NCBI RefSeq assembly: GCF_900167445.1
Contig: NZ_FUZT01000004.1
Coordinates: 310,001 to 374,000, forward strand
Direction: 5' to 3'
DNA: 64,000 nucleotides
From: Maledivibacter halophilus
GTDB lineage: Bacteria > Bacillota > Clostridia > Peptostreptococcales > Caminicellaceae
This document shows positions 34,413-43,900 of this stretch, one piece after another. A program made the translations under genes and the position numbers. The notes below the pieces were generated by a model. The model ran no database searches, was not told the DNA's origin, and worked only from the letters and a program-made list of their open reading frames with translations. Each line of letters opens with the position of its first letter. Within the stretch, counting starts at the first letter, position 1.

Positions 34413-35552
34413 ATGATACTACTAAAAAATGGGACTATATTTGATTGTGATACTGGTAGTTACATAGACAAAGATATACTTATAGGTGACAAAAAAATCT
34501 TGCAGGTAAGCTCTAATATAGATATTCATGACTCAAAAATACAGGTTATTGATGTAAAAGAAAAAATAATATGTCCAGGGTTTATTGATGCCCATTCCCA
34601 TATTGGTATGTGGACCCTTACTGAAAAAGGTAATGATGCAAATGAATGCGTTGAGCCTATGACGCCTACTATGAAGGCTATAGATGCTGTTAATCCAATG
34701 GATACTGCATTTAAGGATGCATATGCATCTGGGATAACTACAGTTATGGTTTGCCCTGGAAGTGGTAATGCAGTAGGAGGGCAAGGAGCTATAATTAAAA
34801 CCTGGGGTGAAGATGTTGAAGAAATGATTGTAAAAAGCCCGGCAGCTATGAAAATGGCATTTGGAGAAAATCCTAAGAATGTATATAGTGCTCAAGGCAA
34901 AAGTCCAAGCAGCAGGATGGCTACAGCTTCCCTTATAAAGGAATTATTAACTAAAGCATATATGTACTTTAAGGAAAAAAAAGAAGGCAATGCAGCTGAC
35001 TATGATGCTAAGCTAGAAGCCTTTATTCCTGTATTTGAAGGAAAAATGCCATTAAAAATCCATGCCCATAGGGCCGATGATATATCTATGGCTGTAAAAA
35101 TTGCTGAAAAGTTCAATTTAAAGGCAACCCTAGATCATTGTACGGAAGGGTATTTAATAAAGGACTATTTAAAGAATAAAGATTTTCCGGTTATGATAGG
35201 CCCACTATTTTCCTTTAGGAGTAAGGATGAACTAAAAAATGCATCAGCTAAGTGTGCAGGAATATTGAGAGATAGTGGGATGTTAGTATCATTAATATCC
35301 GATCATCCCTTTACTAATTGTAAATACTTGCCCCTATATGCAGGATTATTATCTAAATATGGATTTAGTCAAGAGGAAGCTTTAAAGGCCTTAACTATAA
35401 ATCCTGCGAGAGCTTTAGGCATTGATGACAGGATTGGGAGTATAGAAGAAGGCAAGGATGCTGATTTAGTTATTTTTGATAATGAGCCCTTAGAGTCCTT
35501 AACAAATGTTGTTATGACTATCATTAATGGGATTATTGTTTATGAAGGTTAA
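34413..35552 (+). CDS. Amidohydrolase (imidazolonepropionase-like), metal site intact
   Basis: 379 residues from ATG 34413 (GGAAGGTG upstream); the frame from 34383 adds ten residues without ribosome site. It is a cyclic amidohydrolase with a TIM barrel: HxH in FIDAHSHIG, a barrel His in IHAHRADD, another His in LDHCTEGY and the final Asp in LISDHPF, all potential metal ligands. The end ([20 protein letters not shown]) is the usual composite beta domain. It hydrolyses an amide or ring bond in a small molecule, substrate unknown. It is followed by a degenerate paralogue. Confidence 0.9.
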   Translation: MILLKNGTIFDCDTGSYIDKDILIGDKKILQVSSNIDIHDSKIQVIDVKEKIICPGFIDAHSHIGMWTLTEKGNDANECVEPMTPTMKAIDAVNPMDTAFKDAYASGITTVMVCPGSGNAVGGQGAIIKTWGEDVEEMIVKSPAAMKMAFGENPKNVYSAQGKSPSSRMATASLIKELLTKAYMYFKEKKEGNAADYDAKLEAFIPVFEGKMPLKIHAHRADDISMAVKIAEKFNLKATLDHCTEGYLIKDYLKNKDFPVMIGPLFSFRSKDELKNASAKCAGILRDSGMLVSLISDHPFTNCKYLPLYAGLLSKYGFSQEEALKALTINPARALGIDDRIGSIEEGKDADLVIFDNEPLESLTNVVMTIINGIIVYEG

Positions 35553-35587
35553 ATATAAATAGTTGGCTTTGATTGGAGGAAAACGGG

Positions 35588-36736
35588 ATGCTGCTTTTAA
35601 AAAACGGAAAGATATTAACTATGGATGAAAAACAAGTAGTCTATGGTGATATTCTGATAGAAAATGGCAAGATAAAAGAGATAGGTGGGGCTGTAGATTG
35701 TCCTGGAGCTGAGACCATAGATCTAAAAAATAATATAGTAATGCCAGGTCTTATAGACGGTTATTGTCATGTGGGATTAATAGAAAATGGCGTTGGTTTT
35801 CCTGGGGATGATATGAATGAAAACAGTGAAAGTATTAATTCTCAGCTTTCTGTTGAGGATGGAATTAATATAAGGGATATATCTTTTAAAGAAGCATACC
35901 AATCAGGAGTTACAACCCTTTCTGTATGCCCAGGCAATAAAAGTATAATAGGAGGCAAATCCTGTATATTAAAAACCTATGGAAATTCTCTAGATGAAAT
36001 GATAATTAAAAGAAATGCTGCTTTAAATATATCTATTGGTGATAGCTGCAAGAAATTAGATGATAAAAACCCTGAAATGCCAAGATCAAGAATGGCTATA
36101 ATGGATATGCTAAGAAGCTTTTTTGAGAATTCTAAAAATTATTTAGAAAAAAAGTCTAGTGGAGAAATAGATTATAGTAAATATAATAAAAAGTATGAAG
36201 AAATGGATACTGTATTTAAAAAGGAAATGCCACTACAGATTTCTGCCCATAAAGCACAAGATATTCAAAGTGCTATGAAATTAGGTAAAATGTATGGATT
36301 AAATACTATTATAAATTACTGCACTGAAGGATATATGATTATAGATCAGCTTGTAAAGGCTAATTCTCATATTATGCTAGGTCCATATCTAACTGATAAA
36401 TCCAGTAATGAGCTTATTAATAGAAAGGACGAAATTCCTAATATATTATCTCAAAGAGATATTATGTTTTGCTTAACAACCGATCATCCAGAAGTACCAG
36501 TTCAGCTATTATCTATGTGCGCTGCTGTGGCAGTCAAAAATGGATTGGATTACCTAAGGGCTCTAAAGGCAATTACAATTAATCCAGCTAGAATTTTAGG
36601 AATAGATGATAGGGTAGGAAGCTTAGAAGTTGGAAAGGATGCAGATATTGTTGTTTTTGACGGTGACCCATTAAAAACAAGCACCAATGTTGTGATGACT
36701 CTATTAAACGGTTCTATTATATATAAAAATTACTAA
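35588..36736 (+). CDS. Amidohydrolase paralogue with altered metal site
   Basis: 382 residues from ATG 35588 (TTGGAGGAAAA upstream). It is colinear with the preceding amidohydrolase, but two expected ligands are changed: HSH is YCH (LIDGYCHVG) and the strand-6 His is Tyr (INYCTEGY against LDHCTEGY). The strand-5 His (ISAHKAQD) and the last Asp (LTTDHPE) remain. The fold and the C-terminal GSLEVGKDADIVVFDGDP are otherwise well preserved. It may have lost one metal, may use different chemistry, or may act as a partner subunit of the intact copy. Confidence 0.88.
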   Translation: MLLLKNGKILTMDEKQVVYGDILIENGKIKEIGGAVDCPGAETIDLKNNIVMPGLIDGYCHVGLIENGVGFPGDDMNENSESINSQLSVEDGINIRDISFKEAYQSGVTTLSVCPGNKSIIGGKSCILKTYGNSLDEMIIKRNAALNISIGDSCKKLDDKNPEMPRSRMAIMDMLRSFFENSKNYLEKKSSGEIDYSKYNKKYEEMDTVFKKEMPLQISAHKAQDIQSAMKLGKMYGLNTIINYCTEGYMIIDQLVKANSHIMLGPYLTDKSSNELINRKDEIPNILSQRDIMFCLTTDHPEVPVQLLSMCAAVAVKNGLDYLRALKAITINPARILGIDDRVGSLEVGKDADIVVFDGDPLKTSTNVVMTLLNGSIIYKNY

Positions 36737-36767
36737 TATTATTTGAGTATATATGGAAGGTGAGTAT

Positions 36768-37439
36768 GTGAAGAAGATTGGAGTAATAACAATAGGTCAA
36801 TCTCCCAGAAATGATTTAATTCCAGAAATAGAAAAATATATCAATAATGATGTGCAAATAGTAGAATATGGAATACTTGATGATTATACATATGAAGAAG
36901 CCATTAGAAAATTTGAACCTGTAAAGGGTAAAAATGTTCTTGTTAGCAGAATGAGGGAAGGTACTCAAATAGAAATGAATGAAGATATAGTTTGTGAGGA
37001 GCTTCAGAAAAATATATATAAAGTAGAAAAGGATGGTATCTCTACTATATTGCTATTATGTACAGGAAAATTTCCACAATTTAATCATAAGGCTCTTTTA
37101 ATAACACCTTTTTCTATAATACATTCTATTGTAAAAAGCATATCAGGAAAAGAGAAGGTTGGGATTATTATTCCAGATTCTTCTCAAATTAGGCAATGTA
37201 ATAGTTGGTGGAAGGACAGCGATATTAATGTAGTTATAGAAACTGCTTCCCCATATAATTATTCAAAGGCTGGGATGAAAAAAGCAGCCATGGAATTAAA
37301 AAAACAATCGGTGTCAATGATTGTTATGGATTGTATGGGATATACAATAGAGATGAAAAAAACGGTGCAGGATATTACTAAGGGACCTGTTATTTTATCT
37401 AGAATTTTGGTAACTAGGGTGTTGAATGAAATATTGTAG
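36768..37439 (+). CDS. aroM: AroM family protein, racemase-like
   Basis: 223 residues from GTG 36768, which has GGAAGGTGAG before it; ATG 36753 has none. It is recognised as AroM by KKIGVITIGQSPRNDLIPEI and the overall layout. Its role is not established; E. coli AroM is only known as a neighbour of aroL. Two cysteines in strand-turn positions (C98 in LLCTGKFP, C189 in MDCMGYT) recall the paired catalytic Cys of the Asp/Glu racemase superfamily; this is my inference. In this island it follows the two amidohydrolases and may epimerise or handle a small amino-acid-like product. Confidence 0.88.
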   Translation: MKKIGVITIGQSPRNDLIPEIEKYINNDVQIVEYGILDDYTYEEAIRKFEPVKGKNVLVSRMREGTQIEMNEDIVCEELQKNIYKVEKDGISTILLLCTGKFPQFNHKALLITPFSIIHSIVKSISGKEKVGIIIPDSSQIRQCNSWWKDSDINVVIETASPYNYSKAGMKKAAMELKKQSVSMIVMDCMGYTIEMKKTVQDITKGPVILSRILVTRVLNEIL

Positions 37440-37441
37440 TG

Positions 37442-37597
37442 TATAGATGTACGTTTTTAGAAGTTTAATTTGTGGTCGCAGCCACTGAGAATCCTTTTGG
37501 CTCATGTAATAAACCTGTTTCAGATTGAATAAAAAAGGAGAAACAGGTTTATAAAAATCGCTCAAAAGGAAACCTCAGAGGCTGCTTACTTTCTCAA
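37442..37597 (-). repeat. Palindromic element E2, inverted relative to E1
   Basis: The core hairpin 37478-37585 has arms GCAGCCACTGAGAATCC and GGAAACCTCAGAGGCTGC, plus an inner AAACCTGTTTC/GAAACAGGTTT stem that E1 lacks. On the minus strand it shares with E1 CTGAGGTTTCCTT and TTACATGAGCCAAAAGGATT. The TATAGATGTAC end corresponds to E1's outer arm. Confidence 0.6.
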
Positions 37598-37632
37598 TTT
37601 TTATTTGAATAACTAAAAGGGAGGTTTATAAT

Positions 37633-38976
37633 ATGCATAAGAAAAAAAGTATTAATGAGGATTTAATAAAAAGGGCTTCAAAGTATTATCATTCTGATAA
37701 ACATAATGAAGTTTATTCTGATGCTATTATTGAAAATGGTTTAATAAAAACTGCTCTAAGACGTAAATCTATTCAAAATATGCATTTTGATTTTTCTGAT
37801 GAAATTGATGTAGGTAGAGTTACTGCACAAATGAAAACTGGAAGATGCTGGATGTTTGCTTCCTTAAATAGCATGAGATACGGCATTTCTCAAAATTTAA
37901 ATATGAAGGAAAAGGATTTTGAATTATCTCAAAGCTATCTTTTTTTCTGGGACAAATTTGAAAAATCAAATTTATTTTTAGAGAATATAATAGAAACCAT
38001 TGATAAAGAATTGGATGATTATGAAGTGGTAGGATTATTAAAAAATCCTATTTTTGATGCAGGTCAATGGGATATGTTTGCAAAGCTTGTTGAAAAATAT
38101 GGAATAGTTCCTAAATATGTTATGCCTGAAGCTTATTGCTGTACTGACTCGAAGGTTTTTAATGCAATTCTAAGTGAAAAGCTTAGGGGTAATGCTAAGA
38201 TTCTAAGAGATATGTATGGAGATGGAAAGAGTATTGAAGAAATTCAGTTAAAGAAAGAAGAACTTCTTGTAGACATGTATAATATAATAGCTCATTTCTT
38301 AGGAGAACCACCTAGAGTTTTTGATTTTGAATATAGGGATAAAGATAATGAATTTCACAGAGATGGAAATATTACTCCATTAGAATTTTATCATAAATAT
38401 TCCACGGTTAAAACCGAGGATTATATTAGTATAGTCAATTATCCTACAAAGGATAAACCCTTTGGTAAAACCTATACTGTAAAGTTTCTAGGCAGTGTAG
38501 TGGACGAAAATCCAATAAAATATTTAAATTTAGATATACAGACACTAAGAGAACTGGCAATTAAGCAAATAAAGGGTGGAGAGCAGGTTTGCTTTGGCTG
38601 TGATGTTGCAAAAATGGCAAAAAGGGATATAGGAATATTAGATGCAGATATGTATAACTATGATATAGTACTAAATACAGAATTTAACTTAAATAAGGCA
38701 GATAGACTTGCATATAGAGGAAGCACCTTAACCCATGTTATGACACTGACAGGAGTTAATCTAGTTGATGGAAAACCAAATAGGTGGAAAATACAAAACA
38801 GCTGGGGAGAAGTAGATGGCAATAAGGGATTTTTTATCATGAGTGACGATTGGTTTGATGAATATGTATATAAAGTAATAATAAATAAAAAATATGTGCC
38901 TGAGGATATAGTAAAGGACTATGAACAAAAGCCAATCCTTTTAAAACCTTATGATCCAGTAGGTTCAATGTATTAA
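37633..38976 (+). CDS. pepC: PepC/bleomycin-hydrolase family aminopeptidase (C1B)
   Basis: 447 residues. A papain-type cysteine aminopeptidase of the cytoplasm: the catalytic Cys72 lies in MKTGRCWMFASLN, the His in LTHVMTLTGV and the Asn in KIQNSWGE. The C-terminus (DPVGSMY) covers the active-site groove in the hexamer and tunes aminopeptidase activity. AGGGAGG precedes the ATG. It completes the peptide-degradation set but is separated from aroM by element E2, so it probably has its own transcript or read-through control. Confidence 0.94.
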   Translation: MHKKKSINEDLIKRASKYYHSDKHNEVYSDAIIENGLIKTALRRKSIQNMHFDFSDEIDVGRVTAQMKTGRCWMFASLNSMRYGISQNLNMKEKDFELSQSYLFFWDKFEKSNLFLENIIETIDKELDDYEVVGLLKNPIFDAGQWDMFAKLVEKYGIVPKYVMPEAYCCTDSKVFNAILSEKLRGNAKILRDMYGDGKSIEEIQLKKEELLVDMYNIIAHFLGEPPRVFDFEYRDKDNEFHRDGNITPLEFYHKYSTVKTEDYISIVNYPTKDKPFGKTYTVKFLGSVVDENPIKYLNLDIQTLRELAIKQIKGGEQVCFGCDVAKMAKRDIGILDADMYNYDIVLNTEFNLNKADRLAYRGSTLTHVMTLTGVNLVDGKPNRWKIQNSWGEVDGNKGFFIMSDDWFDEYVYKVIINKKYVPEDIVKDYEQKPILLKPYDPVGSMY

Positions 38977-39031
38977 GGAACTTTGAGTAAATATCGACTT
39001 TTTTATTTAATATTTATTTACTATATTAGAT

Positions 39032-39084
39032 AAAATGGCATCTATCAAAATTATTAAATGACTTATTTTGATAGATGCTATTTT
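39032..39084. terminator. Bidirectional terminator between convergent pepC and PucR genes
   Basis: Arms of 20 bp with one mismatch (39032-39051 and 39065-39084) containing GCATCTATCAAAAT/ATTTTGATAGATGC, T-rich on both sides. Confidence 0.8.
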
Positions 39085-39128
39085 CTATTTTAGGAAATTG
39101 TCCTATGTTTTTGTTAAGTATAACGATT

Positions 39129-40769
39129 TTACATGGAAAGTATATATATATCGTGAATCTTTATTCCAAGCTGGAAGAGAAGTCGGGCTTCGGAATTATT
39201 CAGGCTATATCCGGTTATAGATTCTATTTTCTTTATACGCTGATATAAAGTGTTTCTATGGATAAAAAGTCCATCGGCTGCAGCGTTGAAATTATAGCTG
39301 GAGTTTATTACAGATTTAATAGTTTTTAAAAGCTCTGTATTGTTTTCTTTATCAAATTTAATTAATTTATCTATAGAATTCTTATAAAGTCTTTCAATTA
39401 TAGGATTATTCTTAATACTATAAAGAAGATGATAAACTATTAAATCGTCATAGGGATAAATAGATTTTACGTTTTTGAAAATATTTAAGCCCATTTTTAT
39501 GCTAAATACTGCATCTTCATATGCAAGATTTAATCTATCAATAGTATTGTATGCTCTACTTATTCCAATAGAGAAACTGTATTCAGGCATTTGAATTTCC
39601 AGTTCCTTTAATAAATTAGCATAGCTTTCATTTAACTTAGCATTTGGCAGTTCATCATGCTTAAGCCTTATAAAGATAATAGTTGAATTTTCACATATAG
39701 AGTAGTCTTCATAAAATCTACTTTTTGAAATATTAAGGGTCTTGTCAATTATTTTTCTTGGTATTCTATCTGAAGAAGCTGGGTTAAGATGACTTTTATT
39801 TAAATGCTTAATATGAATAAGCCATACAAATCTCTTTAAATTGTATTTAAAATTAAAATAGTTACATTCATTTTCAATTATTTTTTTGTCAGAATACAAA
39901 CCGTAAAGTATCCCTCTAACAAACTCATCCTTAGATTTATTATATATCATTTCATTTTGATGATAGGACATCATAGATATGATAATAAATGGAATAACTT
40001 CATTGGCTATCCTTAAATCATATTTACTATCACTTTTAGAGTCATAGTTTATCAAACATAGATACCCTAGCAATCTAGTGTATAACTTTAGGGGAAATAT
40101 AGTATACTTGTCATTTTTATCTATATATATTGATGGCTTCAGTGTTGAAGATCTATCTATAGATCCATTATTAATTAATTCTGATATATAGCTTATTGGT
40201 ATATTTTTATTATGTTTTCTGTTGATTTCTATGTAGTCAAGAATTTTACAGTTGTCTGAAAGTAAAAGTATTGATTGTTTAATATAATATGAATAAATCA
40301 AAATTATATTAGTTAGTGTATAGTAACTACTGTCTTTCAAACTTAGAAGATTATTTTTTAGTTGGTTTATTAAATAACTATCAATATTATTTTCACCTAT
40401 TATGCTGAGTATACTTCGATAATCCAAATCATAATTTGCTTCTAAAATAGGAAAGTTAATTTGGTCTACTAACTTTATCATTTGTTCTAGCTTTGTTTTT
40501 ATTTCAATGTCTGTTTCTTGATTAATAATAATGAGAGCAGAGATTTTTTTTTGCTTTAATAGGTTAATTATATTAATTATACTCATTTTTTCACTGATTA
40601 ATATATCGGAATTTAATACTACAAGGTCATTTTCACTAATCCAGTATGTTTTATCTGGAACATTAAGGAATTGAACATCTTTTATTTTGTTAGATAGATA
40701 GTCATAACCGTTTAAAATATTTACTTTACCAAATACTTTAATTTCATTAAATAGCTTTTTACATTCCAT
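39129..40769 (-). CDS. PucR-family transcriptional regulator
   Basis: 546 residues. A PucR N-terminal ligand domain (~1-125, starting with VFGKVNILNGYDYLSNKI), a central GGDEF-like degenerate region (~290-420) and a C-terminal HTH_30 domain (about the last 60 residues: INSSYNFNAAADGLFIHRNT, LYQRIKKIESITGYSL). PucR proteins activate catabolic genes, for purines, GABA or amino acids. It is convergent to the peptide island and probably controls it, but no operator is identified. ATG 40769 has only a weak ribosome site. Confidence 0.92.
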   Translation of the reverse strand: MECKKLFNEIKVFGKVNILNGYDYLSNKIKDVQFLNVPDKTYWISENDLVVLNSDILISEKMSIINIINLLKQKKISALIIINQETDIEIKTKLEQMIKLVDQINFPILEANYDLDYRSILSIIGENNIDSYLINQLKNNLLSLKDSSYYTLTNIILIYSYYIKQSILLLSDNCKILDYIEINRKHNKNIPISYISELINNGSIDRSSTLKPSIYIDKNDKYTIFPLKLYTRLLGYLCLINYDSKSDSKYDLRIANEVIPFIIISMMSYHQNEMIYNKSKDEFVRGILYGLYSDKKIIENECNYFNFKYNLKRFVWLIHIKHLNKSHLNPASSDRIPRKIIDKTLNISKSRFYEDYSICENSTIIFIRLKHDELPNAKLNESYANLLKELEIQMPEYSFSIGISRAYNTIDRLNLAYEDAVFSIKMGLNIFKNVKSIYPYDDLIVYHLLYSIKNNPIIERLYKNSIDKLIKFDKENNTELLKTIKSVINSSYNFNAAADGLFIHRNTLYQRIKKIESITGYSLNNSEARLLFQLGIKIHDIYILSM

Positions 40770-40939
40770 TAGTTATTTCACCCCATGTTCTTTTGCAAAA
40801 AAACAATATAATAATGATTATACTCTAACTGTCGGGATGAATCAAGCTATGATGCATAGACACTGAAGACTTGATTGTCAGCTTAAAATAGGAATTCAAT
40901 AATTTATAAAAAATAAAATAAGGTATTAACATATGTAAT

Positions 40940-40959
40940 AGTATACAGTATACTATAAT
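40940..40959 (+). promoter_or_regulatory. Palindrome and -10 element upstream of the ClC gene
   Basis: AGTATACAGTATACT (40940-40954) overlaps TATAAT (40954-40959). The -35 is poor. It may be a repressor site. Confidence 0.4.
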
Positions 40960-40994
40960 TGTAATAAATTATGTTAATAAAGAGGCGAGTTGTG

Positions 40995-42569
40995 ATGAAA
41001 AAAAATAGTATTATTGGGACAATAACCCATTGGCGTGATTTTAAACTTCAAGTTTTTTCAGAGGGCATAATTGTTGGAATTTTAACTGGAATTATAGCGG
41101 TATTATATCGAATACTACTATATCATGCAGATATTGGCAGAAAAAAGATTTATTCCTTATTGAAAGAAAAATCATTTTTTTACATTGTTGGTTGGTTTCT
41201 CTTACTAATTGTTGTAGGTATTATACTTGGTAAAATTGTAAAGAAATATCCTATGATTAAGGGAAGTGGAATTCCACAGGTAAAGGGAGTTTTGGTAAGA
41301 AAACTTAAAATGGAATGGCTTAAGGAATTAATTACAAAATTTTTAGGGGGTGTTTTAGCCCTTGGTTTTGGGCTATCCCTAGGAAGGGAAGGTCCCTCTG
41401 TACAATTAGGTTCACAGGTTGGTATGGGAGTTAGCTCATTGTTCAAAAGACATAATATAGAAGAAAAGTATTTAATTACAAGTGGAGCAAGTGCGGGACT
41501 TGCGGCTGCCTTCAATGCACCCTTAGCAGGAGTAATGTTTTCTCTTGAGGAATTGCATAAAAATATTTCTCCAATTGTATTAACATGTGTAATGGGAGCA
41601 TCTTTAGTGGCAGATTTTATTTCAAGTGTTGCATTGGGGCTTAAACCAATATTTAATTTTGAAGTTGTTTCTGTATTTCCTTTAAATAAATATGCTTATT
41701 TGGTTATCCTTGGAATATTAGCAGGGGTTGTGGGAAAATTTTTTAATACAGGATTATTAAAGGTTCAAGATTATTATAGCAGACAAAATTTATTTAAAGA
41801 AGAGTATAAACCTATTATACCCCTTGTTATATCAGGATTTTTAGGCTTTTTTCTTCCCCAAGCTCTTGGTGGAGGACATAATTTAATTGTCCATCTAAGC
41901 AAGGTAAATATGGCTATTGGAGTAATAATATTATTACTTGTGGTTAAATTTTTATTTACTATAGTTTGTTATGGTTCTGGAGTACCAGGAGGTATTTTTC
42001 TTCCCCTATTAGCCATAGGTGCTTTATTGGGAGAGGGATTTGGTTATATTTGTGTCAATTATTTTGATATTGATTCAATTTATACAATCAATATAATAAT
42101 TTTATCTATGGCTGCATTTTTTACAGCGGTAGTTCGTGCACCTATTACTGGTAGTATATTGATTACTGAAATGACAGGAACCTTTGATCATTTGTTGGGA
42201 TTGATAACTGTTTCAATTACTGCATATATTGTTACTGATTTATTAGGTTCCAAGCCTATTTATGATGCACTTTTAGAAAAGCTATTGAAAAATAACAAAA
42301 ATAGTGATTTTAGCAGTGATGATGAAGATGAAAAAACTTTAATGGAAATTCCTGTGGCAATGGGTTCTAAAATTGAAAATAAATACATAAAAGATATTGA
42401 TTGGCCTTCTGATTGCCTTCTTGTTGGCATAAAACGTGGAGAATGGGAAATGATTCCCAAAGGAGATACGATGATACTACAAGGGGATTCCTTAATTATA
42501 TTAAGTCATAAAAGACAAGCAGATAATCTGAAATATGATTTGCTTTTAATGGGGCAGGAATCAATATAG
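40995..42569 (+). CDS. ClC-family chloride channel/antiporter with C-terminal TrkA_C domain
   Basis: 524 residues from ATG 40995 (AAAGAGGCG upstream; ATG 40971 has none). The anion-selectivity motifs are present: KGSGIPQ, GREGPSVQLGSQVG (with gating Glu), and GVPGGIFLPLLAIGALLG, plus the inner AVVRAPITGSILITEMTG. The last ~80 residues form a TrkA_C/RCK-type regulatory domain (KRGEWEMIPKGDTMILQGDS). It exchanges Cl- or another halide for protons across the membrane, in pH or osmotic homeostasis. It stands alone, with a palindromic AGTATACAGTATACT over its TATAAT. Confidence 0.93.
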   Translation: MKKNSIIGTITHWRDFKLQVFSEGIIVGILTGIIAVLYRILLYHADIGRKKIYSLLKEKSFFYIVGWFLLLIVVGIILGKIVKKYPMIKGSGIPQVKGVLVRKLKMEWLKELITKFLGGVLALGFGLSLGREGPSVQLGSQVGMGVSSLFKRHNIEEKYLITSGASAGLAAAFNAPLAGVMFSLEELHKNISPIVLTCVMGASLVADFISSVALGLKPIFNFEVVSVFPLNKYAYLVILGILAGVVGKFFNTGLLKVQDYYSRQNLFKEEYKPIIPLVISGFLGFFLPQALGGGHNLIVHLSKVNMAIGVIILLLVVKFLFTIVCYGSGVPGGIFLPLLAIGALLGEGFGYICVNYFDIDSIYTINIIILSMAAFFTAVVRAPITGSILITEMTGTFDHLLGLITVSITAYIVTDLLGSKPIYDALLEKLLKNNKNSDFSSDDEDEKTLMEIPVAMGSKIENKYIKDIDWPSDCLLVGIKRGEWEMIPKGDTMILQGDSLIILSHKRQADNLKYDLLLMGQESI

Positions 42570-42610
42570 TGTTTATTTATATTTGAAAATGAATGTAAGC
42601 AAAAGGGTTA

Positions 42611-42647
42611 AAAAGACTGAAGCCAGATATAGGTTTTGGTCTTTTTT
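42611..42647 (+). terminator. Terminator of the ClC gene
   Basis: AAAAGACTGAAGCC (42611-42624) pairs, with G-U pairs, with GGTTTTGGTCTTTT (42632-42645), followed by TT. Confidence 0.75.
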
Positions 42648-42794
42648 GAGTTTCAAAATATTAGTAGTACAAGAAGATAGTATAAAAATATATGTATAAT
42701 GAATTATATTGGAAATAGAATGTAAATAGGAGATGATAAGAAATAAAACAATTTAAAGATTTGTTTCAATATATAGAAAGGATTGTATTGTTAT

Positions 42795-43865
42795 ATGAAA
42801 GGTAATAAAATTACTTACTTTAGTATATCAACAGCCTTTATAGGAACACTTATAGGAGCAGGTTTTGCTTCGGGTCAGGAATTAATGCAATTTTTTGGAC
42901 GCTTTGGAGCAAAAGGGATTGTTGGTTCTTGTCTAACAGCTTTTTGTTTTTCTATTTTAGGTATTATTATTATGCTTACAGCCAGAAACATGAAAACAAG
43001 CTCATATGAAGAAGTGTCAGTTCCTAATGTTAAGATTTTAAAAGTTTTTGCCAATAGTGTTATAACATTTTTTTCATTTGCTGGTGTAACGGTAATGATA
43101 GCAGGAACAGGTTCATTGTTCAGTACCCTTACAGGGTCAGAGGAGTTTGTTGGTAAAATAATAATTACCATTATAATTATTATTACTACATGCTTTGGTA
43201 CAGACGGTCTAATTAATAGTTTCAATATTGTTGTTCCTGTAATGATTGCAATTGCAGCTATAGCAGGAACTGTTGGATACTTAAGTGGAATAGATGCTCT
43301 TTTTTATGATCCAATCAAGTTTCATGGATTAACTAATAATTGGTTTCTTTCTGCTATGTTGTTTGTATCTTATAATACGGTGATAGCAATTGCTGTTTTA
43401 GTACCCCTAGGTGTGAAGTCAAAAAGCAAAATGGATATTATAGGTGGAGCAGCTGTTGGTGGAATAATTCTTGGAAGTATTGGTACAGTATTATGCTTTG
43501 CTATTGTAAAAAACTTTACACTGGTTTATAAAACAGATTTGCCAATGCTTGTCATTGCTCAGCATAATAATAAGTTTTTGGGTGTGACCTATGCCTTTGT
43601 TCTCTTTTCAGGTATATTTACAACTGCAGCTGGCCTTATGTTTGCCTTGGTTGAAAGATTATATGTATACAATACAAAAATTACAAAAAATAAGATATTA
43701 ATATCCATGATAATAGGTTTATCTGCACTATTTTGTAGCAGAGTTGGATTTACAAAGTTAGTTAGTATATTATATCCGATTAAAGGATATCTTGGATTTA
43801 TTATTCTCAGTTTTCTTTTTTATAATTATATAAAATCCAGAAGAATAAAAGCTCATATAAAGTAA
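42795..43865 (+). CDS. YkvI-like membrane transporter (APC-type fold)
   Basis: 356 residues from ATG 42795 (TTG 42783 is possible). About ten membrane helices. The start ITYFSISTAFIGTLIGAGFA with SGQELMQFF is characteristic of the YkvI group, with a LeuT-like core; a substrate is not established, though amino acids or nucleobases are usual for the fold. AGAAAGGAT lies upstream. Lone gene between a terminator and the convergent YIEGIA pair. Confidence 0.82.
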   Translation: MKGNKITYFSISTAFIGTLIGAGFASGQELMQFFGRFGAKGIVGSCLTAFCFSILGIIIMLTARNMKTSSYEEVSVPNVKILKVFANSVITFFSFAGVTVMIAGTGSLFSTLTGSEEFVGKIIITIIIIITTCFGTDGLINSFNIVVPVMIAIAAIAGTVGYLSGIDALFYDPIKFHGLTNNWFLSAMLFVSYNTVIAIAVLVPLGVKSKSKMDIIGGAAVGGIILGSIGTVLCFAIVKNFTLVYKTDLPMLVIAQHNNKFLGVTYAFVLFSGIFTTAAGLMFALVERLYVYNTKITKNKILISMIIGLSALFCSRVGFTKLVSILYPIKGYLGFIILSFLFYNYIKSRRIKAHIK

Positions 43866-43900
43866 GATTTACAATTAAAATATTTCTAAAATATTTAATT

